Source: Xiphophorus maculatus (lineage: Eukaryota > Chordata > Actinopteri > Cyprinodontiformes > Poeciliidae). Taken from it: a stretch of 64,000 nucleotides of DNA. Made by a program: the position numbers and the translations under genes. The stretch lies in the NCBI RefSeq assembly GCF_002775205.1, contig NC_036443.1:19687266-19751265 (forward strand), in the 5' to 3' direction. The number at the start of each line of letters is the position of its first letter. Position 1 is the stretch's first letter. Under the pieces are notes generated by a model, which made no database searches, was not told the DNA's origin, and saw nothing but the letters and a program-made list of their open reading frames with translations. Shown one piece after another: positions 49,201 to 59,985 of the stretch.

Positions 49201-52200
49201 GTGTCCCCCGGGTCCTGTAACATGATTAGTCCAGAAGCAGTTTGACATGAGTGACTAAAGTACAGCAGCCCACTGTGATTTTAGTGCCTCAGCCTCTAAT
49301 GCAAGGTCAACGAGCTTCAGTTTTCAGTGAATTAATTTCAGTTGACAGCATTTAACGTTTCCTGCACAGTTTGTGGTCTCTTTAATGGTGTCATTCTGTT
49401 TATGCTTCCTACCTCCTCCAGACATCAGTGCTTCCTTGGTGAGACCACTTTGAAGCTGATGTAAAGATACCAGAAAGGCGTTCAGGCCAACTCTGTGGGA
49501 CTCTATTTGACTTCATGCATGCTGCTTTTAGTAACTGCTCTGATGTGCAGAGTTGGAGCTGCAAGATCTAGTCTGCAATAAGTTGATCTTCACCACAGTT
49601 TTGTATCTGCTGCTACTGCTGGTAAAATTCTTATCCTGTTGCTTTGATCATGATTATGTTGGTAGAGCTGAAGAAGAGGAAGGTAGGACTCCACTACAGA
49701 GCTCTAGGCGGAGTAAACGAAACCCTAGCAGTTTAAAAAAAATTCAATTCCTTTTGATTAACAAACTGATCGGAAAAACTCAGAATAGTGAGTCTTTTTG
49801 TCAACAGCAGAACACCAGAAGCACAGGCGGTCATGTAGTTACTCTTGCTGCCACAAGAGGAAGACAAAATCTAGGTAGGGGACATGTATAACTAACATGT
49901 TTAATTTGACTAGATATCTCAGAACATACTAAATGATTTTAAATAGTGTGGACCTCAAGCCACTATGATGTATAATTTATGCATTTCATCTTTTTATGAA
50001 TTGAAAATTATCTCTACCTATTTACAAATATTCCAGTTTTTGATATTTGTAACTGCACTTTTTACATACTGCTATTAAATAATTTATTTTCCATCTTCCT
50101 ATCTGTATTTTTATTGTTTGTTTGTAGTTTTTTTATTTCCTCATTCGTCCTCATTTCTCCTCAAAATTTACTATGTATTTTATAGTTTACTTGACTACCA
50201 TTTATTGTTTTATTTTAATATTTTTGTGTTTAATCTATTTTTATTGAAGTTTCTCTTTATATTTTCATTTAATTATGTTCTATTTTATTTCTACATACGC
50301 TTTTTACTGCTTTGTCTTCAACATATTTTTTCATTTCTTGTACAACCTTCATTTGATTTAATAGATGCATACATTTCATTTGTATGTTTTTTGGTACATA
50401 GGTGTGGACTGTTGCAAGTTGGAGACAGAGTGTTGTCCATCAATGGGATCCCGACTGAAGATGGCACTCTGGAAGAAGCTCATCAGCTGCTCAGAGATTC
50501 TGCTCTGGCGAACAAAGTTACAGTGGAGGTTGAGTTTGATGTCGCAGGTATCACCTACTTAAAAATGTTAACTACAAATCCTAAAGTCTGGTTAAGCTTC
50601 ACCTTTCTGTTTGTTTGTTTTCTTTGTTTGAATCCAAATTAGAGTCTGTTGTTCCAAGCAGTGGCACTTTCCATGTCAAACTACCGAAGCGGAGAGGAGT
50701 GGAGCTGGGCATCACCATCAGCGGTAGGTCTGAGGGACTGTCAGCAGGGGGCAGTGTTGGTCAATCACACTACATCACTTTCAAGTTGTGGCGTCTGAGT
50801 TCCCTGATCCATAAAACCGACACTTGTTAAAACTTTGAGGCACATAGCTCATTACCTCTGAATAATACTGGTGTGTACCAGTGTCCTTCATTAGCTATTC
50901 TGCTTCAATTACCTCTGAAACCCCCCCCCAAAAAACACACACACAAAAGGGAAAGCCAAGGTGCCACAGAAAGAAATGCAAAATGATTGATTTTTCTGAA
51001 TCTTCTCTGTTCTTTTATGCTGCTACATGAAATAAAACATTTTTTCCCCATTTTTACCAGCAAGTAAGAAACCTGGCAAGCCCCTCATCATCTCAGACAT
51101 CAGGAAAGGAAGCATAGCACACAGGTGGGTTCCATCATGCATATATTTACATTTCCCACAGTTGGATACTGCTGGTCACATCAGAGACAATGTTCCTCAA
51201 GGTTTACACTGACTCGCTCATGGACCAGATAGATATGTCTGCTGTGTAACAGAGGCCTAATAGGATTGAGCCATCATAACTAGATCAGTAGGACAGCTAC
51301 ATTTCAGGCGGGGTCGGGGTCGATTAGGTTGAGGGTGAGGTTACGGTCACCCCCACAGATCCCACTGGGTCTAAGAGGATTCTGCAGATGCTTCCTCTGG
51401 TCCAGGTTAATGGTTGTGATCATCTTGCTCTTGGTTGTGTCTGCTAGAACAGGCACTCTGGAGCCCGGGGACCGGTTGCTGGCCATCGACTCTGTACGCC
51501 TGGAGAACTGCACTATGGAGGACGCCATGCATGTCCTGCAGCAGGCCGAAGACATGGTCAAACTGCGGATCCAGAAGGACGAGGACAACATTGGTACAAG
51601 GATCCCTCTCATAAAATATTAATGTTCAAAATAAACAAAAAGAGCATTCCTCCAGTTCATGATACAAGATCTATGGCTGTGCAAAATGTCTTGACTTCAT
51701 ATTTCTACACACAGTGTAGAGCAGCTTGCTGGCTTTAAAAACCCTATTTGGACTAAATGTTGGTGGAGCAAGAATAATGTAACAATAGTTTAAAACCAAT
51801 CATTTAGTTGATACTATATAACCAATGCAATGTAGTGTGTGATTGTGAAGTGTATGAATGGTCTGCCTTCTTCAGTAGATGAAAGATGTTCAAAGCTTAT
51901 GTGAAAATAGTGGCAAAGGTGGACTGATTTTGTAATAAACGTTAAGCCCTGTCTTTCCCCCCAAAAAATCAACTATGATCTACTTTGTGCTCCTCTCTCA
52001 CATAAAATCCCAACTAAAGACCCAATCTAGCTAAATGTGAAACCGCTCAAGGGGAATGAATACTTGAGCAAAATACTGTATAATCAAGGTGTCAAGCTTT
52101 TCTCAGCTTCCACTTTTGGTCTTGACACACTTTAAACTATTTGGTAAAGGATGATAGCCAGGCTATAAAGGTTTACAAGCCTTGTTTGATAAGGATCCCT

Positions 52201-55200
52201 TAGCCAGCAATCAAGCTCTAACTGAGGGGCGTCTATGTTTTATTATACATCTTAAAGGAATTTATTACACATTTTATGCGCCTGAGGTATTGTGTGTTTT
52301 TTTTGTTGTAGATGAGCTGGAGATGTCAGGCTCCATAATCTACACAGTTGAGCTGAAGAGGTTTAACGGACCCCTGGGCATCACGATATCTGGCACAGAG
52401 GAACCTTTCGACCCCATCGTCATTTCTGGCCTTACCAAGAAAGGCCTGGCAGAAAGGTGAGCAAAGAGCAGGTTTAAGAACACGTGAAGCTTGTTTGCTG
52501 TTACTGATGGATTTTTTTTTGTGCTCTTTTTGAAAACAAATGAGATGCTTGAACAATAGCTGGCTGGTTTCTTTCAACAACAAGAAGCCTCTTTGTTTCT
52601 ATCTGTGTCCAATCTCTGGCAGTCTGACAGGATTCTCCAACCGGCTCTGTTGTTGCTGTCTGGTATAATCTGGTAACTCTTTCTCCTCTGCCTTCCTGTC
52701 CCTGCAGAACCGGGGCCATCCACATAGGAGACCGAGTTCTGGCCATCAACGGGATCAGCCTTAAAGGGAAGCCTCTGAGCGAGGCCATCCATCTACTGCA
52801 GATGGCTGGGGAGTCCGTCACCCTCAAAATAAAAAAACAAGCTGACCGTATATATCTCCCTTTTGAATTATTTGCTTTTCAATTGATCTAGATGGAAACT
52901 GTAAAATTTTCAAATGACTAAATTGAAAAGTAATTTAAAAGGATTTAAAACAAAAAATAACTTGCTTTGTGGAAAATTAAGACATACAGTATCTTGGCAT
53001 ATAAATTCTTTTGATTCTGTGTTTATGGAGGCCTATTTGGCATCTCTTATATTTCTGCTTGCGTGTCTCTATTTTTCAAAAATCTATTTCCAAAGTTAAC
53101 TCAAGTTTTCAAAAATGACCCAACACTCCAAGATGTTAGCAAACAAACATGAATGGAAACAAAAGCAAACAAAACTGTTTAAAATTAGGAAGTTCAAAAA
53201 AATTATAAAGAAGAAAATTATCTTTCCTAAGTACTTGCTCTGCTTTTTACTCCCAGAGTCTGACTGTCGGCGGTTGGCGGACAGAGAAGGCGGCTTTCTA
53301 AGCGATCCAGAGGATGAACTAACAGACTCCCAAAAAACCAGCAAACTCTCAGAGGTCTACTCAGCCAATGTTCCCAGCATAGACTCGGCCATGAGCTCCT
53401 GGGACAGCGCGGCGTTTGATGCAGGCTACATTAGCCAAGGTGGGTGCTTGAGCACAGGACAGTGGAAAAAATATTTACCCCAATATTAAATTCTTCTGCT
53501 TTTATTATTCTAGGCCACACACGCATATTTCAAGTCATCAAAAGAATTTCAATGTCAAAGATAATCTGAGTAAAAACAAAAAGCAACAGTTTACAAAGAG
53601 GACTTCAATAATTTATTATTGAGTCATAAACTGTGATTTTTTTTATTTTATTTTAGACATTAATTTCATCAGTTGCAACCAGACCTGATCAGCTCTAGAC
53701 ATGTAGAATCAGCAAATTACTTAAACAGAACCTGTCTGGCAACATGAAGCAGACTAAAAGATTTTGTGTTTGTGATCTGAGACATTTATTTGCACAAAAG
53801 AGAAAAAATATAAAATATCTGTAAGAAAAAGGGGGGGGGGGGGGACATCTATTTTTCTTTCAGGGCTATATCTGCATAAAACATCCGATTTACTCCTAAA
53901 TCCACTTGACTGGAGGCGCCCGAAGCACAGAAGCCACACACCCTCCAGCTCTGGAGGTTTGGGACTGCAAGCAGGGCTGTACGATGGAGGATTCACTGAG
54001 GATGAGTGGGACAAGATACCTGGGTGAGTCCTGAGGGCTGAGGTTATGTTTCCAAGCAACTGAGAAGAAATGTCCTGTTCAACAACAATGGTCCAATTAT
54101 TTTTATTCATTCATATGCTGTTTCTAAAAGCATTTCAGGTTTGTTCTTGTTGATGTTGTGACTGCTAACAATGAATTGTAGCAGTGAAATGAAAATCCTA
54201 AATATTGCTAAGCTTTCAGAACTGGACTGCAAACTACGAATAAATATTTGTAAACAAAAACATGCTCTGAATGCTGTATCACAGTTTGAAAAATGTGGAC
54301 ATTAGCAATGGGTTGTATGATATTTAAGCTACAATAGTATGTTGGCTTCATCTGCAGTAACTGAGAGCAAGTTTATACCTTTAGGCTGGAGTTATCGCAA
54401 TATCATAAGATGCACTGATATTGCTGTGTTGAATCAAATCGAATAAATATACTGCATGTTACACTGGCAGTCTGTAAGACTTTTAAAGTTCCCTCATTGT
54501 CAACATCTATGTCACTGATTGTCATGTTTTTTTAAATTATTATTTCATATATATATATTTTCCTTTGTTTAAAAGATACAGTTTTGGTCAGATCAGAAAA
54601 ACCTAGAAATTTAATGCAAAGTTTTCAGTTCTTCCAGAAATAAACACGCACTATTTTATCTATTTGCAAAGATGCTCACTACTACAACCATCTAAAAACA
54701 TTTTCAAATTTGTTTTTGTGCATCTGAACTCTTTATGCTTTCTTTCAGATTTGAATAGTCTTTATTTAATTCAGCTTTTGAATTAACTTTGGTTCAGTTG
54801 GTAGAGTAGTGGTTGTGAAGTTGTCTGAGTACTACTACCTCATGTCTCATTTATCTCACTTTATTGAGGTGGGGCGTTTGGTTGCAAGTTGTCTACTTAT
54901 TTGCATATTAGTGCATCTTCTGTCACTCAAGACTTGAGTGGCGAGTGAAATTTTCTCTGATTTCAAAGTAAAGGTTTGAAATGAGCCAAAGTAAACAGCC
55001 AGTTGCACAAATTAAATTTGACATGAAAAAAACAATTTTTAAATGGTTGTAGGGGTGAACATTAACTGACATGCACTCTAAATCTTTACAATCAGATGAA
55101 ATACACCAATTGAAATAATGACTTTAAATTGCTGGCAGCTTTGATGTGGAACAGAGGACGGTAACTCTGATCAGAGCTGTATTTTTTGTCTAAACATGTT

Positions 55201-58200
55201 GCTGTTTTTGTTGAGAAAGCTCTCTGCACCTATTTTATCATGTTGTGTGCATACGCGTTGTGTGCTTTTCCAATCTGTCCTTTTTTTCTTCTTTCTTAGG
55301 TATTCTATCTCTGATCTGCTTTATTAACTGTTCGCAAGCTCTCTGGTATCACAATCAGATGCCCTGTCATCCCTTATCCACACAAAATGCAAAACATTTC
55401 CCTCTGAAAGCAACTAAAAGACTTAAGGATACATCTGCCTCATGTCTCCTCAAGCTTGACCCTTATGAACTTGTTACGTTTCTTTCCTGCTTTTTTTTCT
55501 AAATCTAGTCGGATTCCTTTCAGTCCTTTCCTGAGCCGGTTTACAGTAAAAAAAAAAAAAAAATCAAACTTTTTGTTTTTCTTTTAATGTTTGGGGCTCT
55601 CCAGTGCAGCAGCCAAAAGAAACTGCATTTCCCATGCTGCTTTTCTATGCAGCAGTCCCCTCCAGACTTTGCAGGGCTGCTCTTATGTTATGGTTCCTGC
55701 ACTGTCATAGATTCGTCAGCCCCCCTCGCTGCCATGGCACGTTGAACAAGGATGACAGCTTCTGGTCCCAGGCTCTACAGGACCTCGAGACCTGTGGCCA
55801 GTCTGGGATTCTCAGGGAACTAGAAGTAGGTGGCCTCCTTCTGCTTTGTCCTTCTGATTCCTTGGGCTTATCCCAGCTTTAATGAACATGCCTGATGAAG
55901 CATTATGATAACCATCAGTGAGTAATCTCTTATTAAATCTGACAAGACAAGCTGGGCACCTGCTGCCAGATTGACCAAGGAATGGTTTTGCACAACGCCT
56001 CAGCTGCTAATCTGCATACTAGGCTACATTAGAAAATGCATGCATGCTTCCTTTATTTACTTTTTTCGTTTGTTTTGGTTTACTACATCATATTGAAATA
56101 ATTCCTGTCCATGTCGACTCTTTCAGGCCTCTATGACAGGCAGCACTCTCAGTCTGTACCTGGAGGAGACCAAGACCAGTGAAGACTCAGTGTTGCTCTC
56201 TGAGATTAGTCCAATAAAGATGGAAGGAATTCACGGCGTGTCTAAAAACAAAAGCCTGAACATGTCGACAGGAGCCAGAGATGGCTCATCCAGGGCCAAA
56301 GGGGACCCCTCTGACATTCTGTCCCCTTCATCTCTGGCACTGCAGAAGGTGAATTGACTTGTGTCTCCTTTACTTCTTTTACAGTAACTGAACTATGTGA
56401 ATTGCTGCCCTGTCTCCTCCCAATGACAGGACGGAGGGATCACCAGAATCAACAAATTATAGAAGCAAAGAAAACAGACTGGTATCACAAGAGAAGAGTC
56501 ATGATTATTAAAACATGTTCCACGATTTAGTTTGAGACGTTGCTAGGAAGGAAAAACGTGAAACGGGAAGCAATCGTACAAATAAATAATAATAAAGAAA
56601 AACAGGCTTTTTCTTTATTATTAAAGAAAAAGCCCGTTTTCTTAACACATCATGAACACATCCTCATGATGTATTCACATCATGAGGATGTGAAGAGATA
56701 TGAAACTCTTCATATCATGAGGATGTGAAGAGTTTCACATCCTCATGATATGAAACAGTGTTCAACATCGCTGCCAAAATTCACAAGACACACAACAGGG
56801 AATGTTACACCAGGCAACGGCTCAAACACACAATGTTCACATTATTATTATTATTATTATTATTTTTAAAAAATCTAATTGCTTTTAATACAGTTAAAAA
56901 AAGATCTGGCAGCTTCACCTGAAACTACACGCGATGTATCAGCAATTCTCTCTGACACACCTGATGTTCCCTGCCTCAGTTTATGTTTGACTGGCAATAA
57001 AGAAACGCATGACTGTCCTCCACTGAGTAATAATCGTATTTGGAGTTGATACAACTTTTCTCATGTCATGGAAAGTCATCTGAACGCCACCTTAAAGCTG
57101 TTGTTTGGTTATGGATAAATCTGCTGTTCTTCCAAAACGAAACATATAATTTGGAGGCTCCAACTGTTTAGTGTTTCCACATAGGCTAAAGGAAACAAAG
57201 TGTTAGTGTCAGTGCGGAGTTACCATTTAGCCCAGTTTCCGATGACCGGCAGTACACTGTCAAATTTGTTAAATTTAAATATTCCATACTGCTTCATATG
57301 CATGTGTGCAACTGCAATAGTTTTTTTGTTTGCAGGTTTCTCTAAGGAAGGATCCTGAGAGCCATGACTTTGGTTTCAGTGTATCAGATGGGCTCCTGGA
57401 AAAAGGAGTTTATGTCAACATGATTAGGCCAGACGGCCCAGCTGAACAAGCTGGTCTGAAACCTTATGACCGGATACTTCAGGTACTGTTTCTCTTTGAA
57501 CAGGTTAAAGCTGAAATAACTTGTTGCAGAGCTCATTAGAATAATCGGCATGCTCTGGCGACATTAAATCATGTTACTTTTAAAAGTAAACGCTGCCCTT
57601 TTAAAATACCATGCTTTAGCAAGACCTGAGATTTTGATAATTTCACATCTTTTACCTCATGAACGTTCATGGAGTCCATACAGCTTGAGTGGAAAAAAAA
57701 CACACAAAAAAAACACAGAGGGAAAAAAACACAAAAAACTGCTACAACCTGATTGCATGAGTGGGTGCATTTTAAACTATACTGAGATACAGTTTCACTC
57801 TCTTTCAGCTTTCTGTCATCTTCAGTAATATGCCTGTCAGCATGTATGGCACATATTAACTCGGCACTATTTACTGTTTGTATTTCCATCCACATCGTCA
57901 ACAAGCCCTGTCAAACCGAAAGCAGAGGTTCTCAATTCTGATCTTTAGGGATCATTGCCCCACATGCTTTATGTAGTTTGCTTCTGCCACAAACCTAAGT
58001 GTTTTACATATATATCTTTAAATACATAATCAAATTGACAACAAACTGAAAAAAATCAAACTCCTGATGTGAAACTGTTTTTTACACTCTGAAAATGTGC
58101 TACTATAGTTTAAAAAGATTTGAGGACTGCTCTGAGCTTTTAACCCCAAAGAAACAAGTAGCAAGAAAAACTTCACCTCAGGTTTAATTAATGGGTTAAA

Positions 58201-58441
58201 CAAATGCAAAGTTGAATGTCAATTGGTGGTTGTGGTCTTCCAGGTGAACCGTGTGAGGACCAGGGACTTGGACTGTTGTCTCACTGTGCCTCTAATTATG
58301 GAGGCCGGAGACTGCCTGGATCTGGTCATTAGCAGGAATCCACTGGCAGGCGTTTACACGGAGCTGCCCAACAACTGTGACGACCCCTCAAGCTCGCTTC
58401 TCTGCTTCGCCAACTACAGGACCAACAGCATTGCCCTGTGA
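26874..58441 (+). CDS. grip2: Glutamate receptor-interacting protein 2 (seven PDZ domains), complete, 24 coding exons
   Basis: GRIP proteins are scaffolds that bind AMPA receptor GluA2/3 tails, ephrins/Eph receptors and GRASP-1 at synapses. In zebrafish the maternal hecate locus is Grip2a, needed for dorsal axis induction. Exons: 26874-26913, 30071-30145, 32377-32515, 35100-35245, 36099-36182, 36312-36387, 37036-37181, 41422-41569, 41663-41832, 44871-44999, 45210-45371, 46673-46859, 50402-50547, 50643-50723, 51061-51124, 51448-51593, 52312-52456, 52708-52847, 53257-53439, 53864-54023, 55720-55825, 56127-56348, 57336-57482, 58244-58441. They total 3240 bases (1079 residues plus stop) with every phase consistent. 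PDZ1-3 lie at about 44-330, PDZ4-6 at 446-741 and PDZ7 at 966-1048. Grip2 is preferred over Grip1 because slc6a6 lies alongside, as at human 3p25, and from overall sequence. Cys3 near the start is a candidate palmitoylation site. Confidence 0.94.
28190..29403 (-). mobile_element. Degenerate Tc1-like DNA transposon, about 1.2 kb, in grip2 intron 1
   Basis: The left end (TGCCCTCCAAAGGTATTCAC near 28192) and right end (GCAAGACACTGCA near 29390) resemble the inverted termini of teleost Tc1-like elements, which read roughly TGCCTTGCAAAAGTATTCAC. The interior keeps recognisable antisense transposase text (GTCATCCTGCTGGAAGGTGA at about 28518, CCATACTCTTTCTATTTTC, CCTAACCCTGCTTTAACC). The transposase would be on the minus strand; no intact frame remains. 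Confidence 0.8.
31215..31770. mobile_element. Tc1-like transposon relic in grip2 intron 2
   Basis: A block near 31268-31350 (ATTTTATTGGGATTTTAT, then AGTAAAGCATAGTTGTGAAG) matches the conserved end region of teleost Tc1-like elements. Near 31722 a GGCAGCATCATGCTATGAG piece matches the interior. The element is rearranged and decayed. Confidence 0.6.
33197..33223. repeat. Perfect hairpin, 11 bp arms, grip2 intron 3
   Basis: 33197-33207 and 33213-33223 are perfect reverse complements around a 5-base loop. Confidence 0.9.
34300..34800. mobile_element. Probable Tc1-like relic, grip2 intron 3
   Basis: The text TTTAGGATCACTGTCCTGTTGAA near 34406 and CATGATGCTGCCAGCACCATG near 34569 resembles internal segments of Tc1-like elements. 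The copy is truncated and its ends are not visible. Confidence 0.5.
35491..35518. repeat. Perfect hairpin, 12 bp arms, grip2 intron 4
   Basis: 35491-35502 and 35507-35518 are perfect reverse complements around the 4-base loop AAAC. Confidence 0.95.
35934..35967. repeat. Perfect hairpin, 15 bp arms, grip2 intron 4
   Basis: 35934-35948 and 35953-35967 are perfect reverse complements around the 4-base loop ATCC. Confidence 0.97.
37191..37261. repeat. (CA)n microsatellite, about 35 units, next to a grip2 splice donor
   Basis: An uninterrupted CA tract of about 71 bases begins 9 bases after the exon 7 donor (GTGAGT at 37182). Confidence 0.98.
38600..39790. mobile_element. Possible DNA transposon relic, grip2 intron 7
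   Basis: Repeat-like text (for example TTTGACCATAGCATAACCTC near 38811 and CATCTGTCTAAATCACATGG near 39628) resembles decayed Tc1-type antisense transposase sequence. No ends or frame are visible. The segment also holds a complex palindrome at 39293-39383. Confidence 0.35.
39293..39383. repeat. Complex palindrome with direct and inverted copies
   Basis: 39293-39300 and 39307-39314 form an 8 bp hairpin. 39329-39343 and 39349-39363 are 15 bp perfect inverted repeats with a 5-base loop. A 22-base segment at 39325-39346 recurs directly at 39362-39383. Confidence 0.9.
40618..40774 (+). mobile_element. SINE-like retroposon with ATGG tail, second copy, 12 bp target site duplication
   Basis: A 133 bp insert (40630-40762) of the same family as 9872-10001, ending in ATGG-type repeats, flanked by the perfect 12-base repeat GACATGCCTTTG (40618-40629 and 40763-40774). 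It lies in grip2 intron 7, in the same orientation as the gene. Confidence 0.8.
41262..41378. repeat. Two adjacent perfect hairpins just upstream of grip2 exon 8
   Basis: 41262-41275 pairs with 41295-41308 (14 bp). 41333-41346 pairs with 41365-41378 (14 bp). Exon 8 begins at 41422. Confidence 0.95.
42921..42952. repeat. Perfect hairpin, 11 bp arms, grip2 intron 9
   Basis: 42921-42931 and 42942-42952 are perfect reverse complements around a 10-base loop. Confidence 0.9.
43890..44560. promoter_or_regulatory. Candidate conserved non-coding element, grip2 intron 9
   Basis: About 670 bases of high-complexity sequence with no homopolymer runs, repeats or convincing reading frame, inside an otherwise AT-rich, repeat-bearing intron. 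Composition alone suggests selection, for example an enhancer. There is no direct evidence of conservation in one sequence. Confidence 0.3.
44871..45371 (+). other. grip2: grip2 exons 10-11: linker between PDZ3 and PDZ4
   Basis: Exon 10 encodes a His/Ser/Pro-rich linker with [16 protein letters not shown] and [13 protein letters not shown]. Exon 11 encodes [20 protein letters not shown] followed by a proline-rich and then basic stretch ([16 protein letters not shown]). Exon 11 has two acceptors three bases apart (TAG at 45207-45209 and CAG at 45210-45212), so one alanine may be optional. No domain is predicted; the segment is probably disordered. Confidence 0.85.
47225..47300. mobile_element. 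Tc1-like terminal fragment, grip2 intron 12
   Basis: TTCCCTGTGGAAGTATTCAT followed by ACTTGTTCACATTTTGTCAG resembles the outer end of a Tc1-like element. Only this end is seen. Confidence 0.45.
47416..47457. repeat. Near-perfect hairpin, 18 bp arms, grip2 intron 12
   Basis: 47416-47433 and 47440-47457 are complementary at 17 of 18 positions around a 6-base loop. Confidence 0.95.
51990..52080. mobile_element. Tc1-like terminal fragment, grip2 intron 16
   Basis: CACATAAAATCCCAACTAAA and CAAGGGGAATGAATACTTGA, ending in an ACTGTA near 52080, match the conserved outer end of teleost Tc1-like elements. No partner end is visible. Confidence 0.6.
53257..56348 (+). other. grip2: grip2 exons 19-22: long linker between PDZ6 and PDZ7
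   Basis: About 224 residues without a folded domain. Conserved GRIP-type blocks are visible: [54 protein letters not shown] and the exon 21 block [20 protein letters not shown]. Exon 22 carries the [10 protein letters not shown]...EISPIKMEG region. Serine and acidic residues dominate, suggesting a disordered, phosphorylated linker used for partner binding. Confidence 0.85.
53831..53844 (+). repeat. (G)14 homopolymer just upstream of the grip2 exon 20 acceptor
   Basis: Fourteen consecutive G, ending 18 bases before the acceptor AG at 53862-53863. Confidence 0.97.
56604..56757. repeat. Cluster of nested perfect hairpins, grip2 intron 22
   Basis: Four successive inverted repeats: 56605-56617 with 56622-56634 (13 bp); 56657-56671 with 56678-56692 (15 bp); an 8 bp hairpin at about 56697-56716; and 56709-56729 with 56734-56754 (21 bp, perfect, loop GAGT). 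The last three share the same CATCATGAGGATGTG-type core in both orientations. Confidence 0.95.
56841..56864. repeat. (ATT)n microsatellite
   Basis: About eight uninterrupted ATT units in grip2 intron 22. Confidence 0.9.
57336..58441 (+). other. grip2: grip2 exons 23-24: PDZ7 and C-terminus
   Basis: Exon 23 opens the seventh PDZ domain (loop D-F-G-F). Exon 24 completes it and encodes a short tail ending in YRTNSIAL. The domain is split within its core by the intron after RILQ, unlike PDZ1-6. Mammalian PDZ7 is atypical and binds GRASP-1 rather than a free C-terminus. Confidence 0.9.
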
Positions 58442-59985
58442 ACACGGGGATGAAAGTGGAACACGGCAGCGCTGGGGCCTCACACATGCAACACACGTGG
58501 TTCAGTTTGTCACATTGTAGCTCTCTGATGGACCTTTACGCTCGTGTTCTTCACACAGGAACAACCACACTCTGCCTCAGAGCATCTCTCTCTCACTCAA
58601 CATTACACGACTGTTGCTTTTGGTCACTGCTGTGTTCAGATAATTTAGTTCTTTGGAGACTGAGGCTTCAGAACAGAGTCCCCTATCACTCCCTCCCTCC
58701 TACACCCCCCGCACCCTCCCTCCTCGCCAGAGGCGCAGCCACATGGAGGGTTATATAACAGAAGAGTCATTGCTTCTGACGGGGGCCAGGACGTCAACGC
58801 ACATGTCTTCACTCTGCAGGATCGCATAATGTGCACACTCGCAGCTAAAGATCTAATATATTTTAATGTTCCTGTTGCCACTGGTTTTATTTTTCACAAG
58901 GAATGCATTGGTTTATGTGCATGGAAAGCACTAACATAGAGACACCAGGTGTTGGTGAGATCAAGGAACATTGCACTTATTTGAGTTATTTCAGCCATGA
59001 GTTGGCTCACTGCCTTGGTTTCTGGCCTCTGCCCAGCACTGGCTGCCCTAAAAAGCGGATGAGCCCTCGAATAGTACTGAGCACTCCCTGATACCTGCCA
59101 ACGACTTTATATTTTAATGCCACAAAATCACTTGAGGTCAATCGAACCTGTTTATGACACTTGAATTATGATTATACTCTGAATCGTTCCAGAGAGATGT
59201 TTGTGTGCACAAATGATTTCTTTTAATGTCCACTTTTTTTTTCCTTCAATATTTGCTTCTGTCACATTTACAAAGATGTGGGTCATGTTAATTTTGCACA
59301 TGTTCAGACACTGTTTCTGTGAAAGTAAACATGCATGTTTACTTTTGTTTTTGGGTTTTTTTTTTTAGGGGTTCAAATTCAATTTTCACAACTTTTCTGC
59401 ACAATCTGCTCTTTCTAACACGAAACTCTAAGGATGCAAGCTGTATGCAAATCCTTAACATTTTCTATGTTCTTACAGGGAACTTTGTGAGAGTGCACTT
59501 TTTTAGTTTAAAAGTAGGATGTGGTAATTCATTCTTTTCGTAATAAAACGAACGCACTGATCTGAAAGATTACGTTAAGTCATGTGGTGGCTGGTGTGAA
59601 TATGATGTTAGTGTCCCATTTGTAGCAGCCTCAGAGGCAAATTTATAGTTGGGTCAGCTTGTTTCAGACTTCTCATGAAATTTCATTCAATGTCAAGGCC
59701 CGTTTTAAAGGTCTTCTCTTATTATTGCAACTTTTTTGTAAACTGTAAAATGCATTACGGTGTGCAGTGTTCTTTTTTTTCTTTTTAGTAAAGGCCTGTA
59801 ATGTTTCGGGATCTTTGTGCAAGCTAACCTGAATGTGTTTCTGTACTTTTAGTTTTTTAATTCCAAATCTTCTGTGAATTTGTATGTTTTGGACAAAATG
59901 ACCACTAATATTTATTGGATTTTAATTTAGCAAGCAGTCCAGCTTTTTTTTATTGTAATAAAGTTGTAAAACTGTAATATAAGTG
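58442..59985 (+). other. grip2: grip2 3' UTR with two polyadenylation signals
   Basis: AATAAA occurs at 59542-59547 and at 59957-59962, giving predicted 3' UTRs of about 1.1 and 1.5 kb. TTTTTGTA and TTTTAAT motifs are frequent, as in regulated 3' UTRs. The end points are predictions. Confidence 0.6.

Larger units (their letters stand above)
46673..52847 (+). other. grip2: grip2 exons 12-18: PDZ4, PDZ5 and PDZ6 block
   Basis: PDZ4 (exons 12-13) has loop G-F-G-I, PDZ5 (exons 14-16) E-L-G-I and PDZ6 (exons 17-18) P-L-G-I. At the first residue of helix B they have Leu, Met and Leu rather than His, which fits class II ligand choice; the mammalian PDZ4-5 tandem binds GluA2/3 tails and PDZ6 binds ephrin/Eph tails. 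The PDZ4 to PDZ5 connection is very short (ESVVPSSG), as expected for a supertandem. Confidence 0.9.

Noticed and set aside
53754..54110. Minus-strand open frame opposite grip2 exon 20
   Set aside because: Antisense of a coding exon plus the G14 tract, which reads as Pro repeats.
26874..58441. Assignment to grip1 instead of grip2
   Set aside because: The neighbour slc6a6 and linkage with rpl32 and ssuh2 match human 3p25, where GRIP2 lies; GRIP1 is on human chromosome 12.
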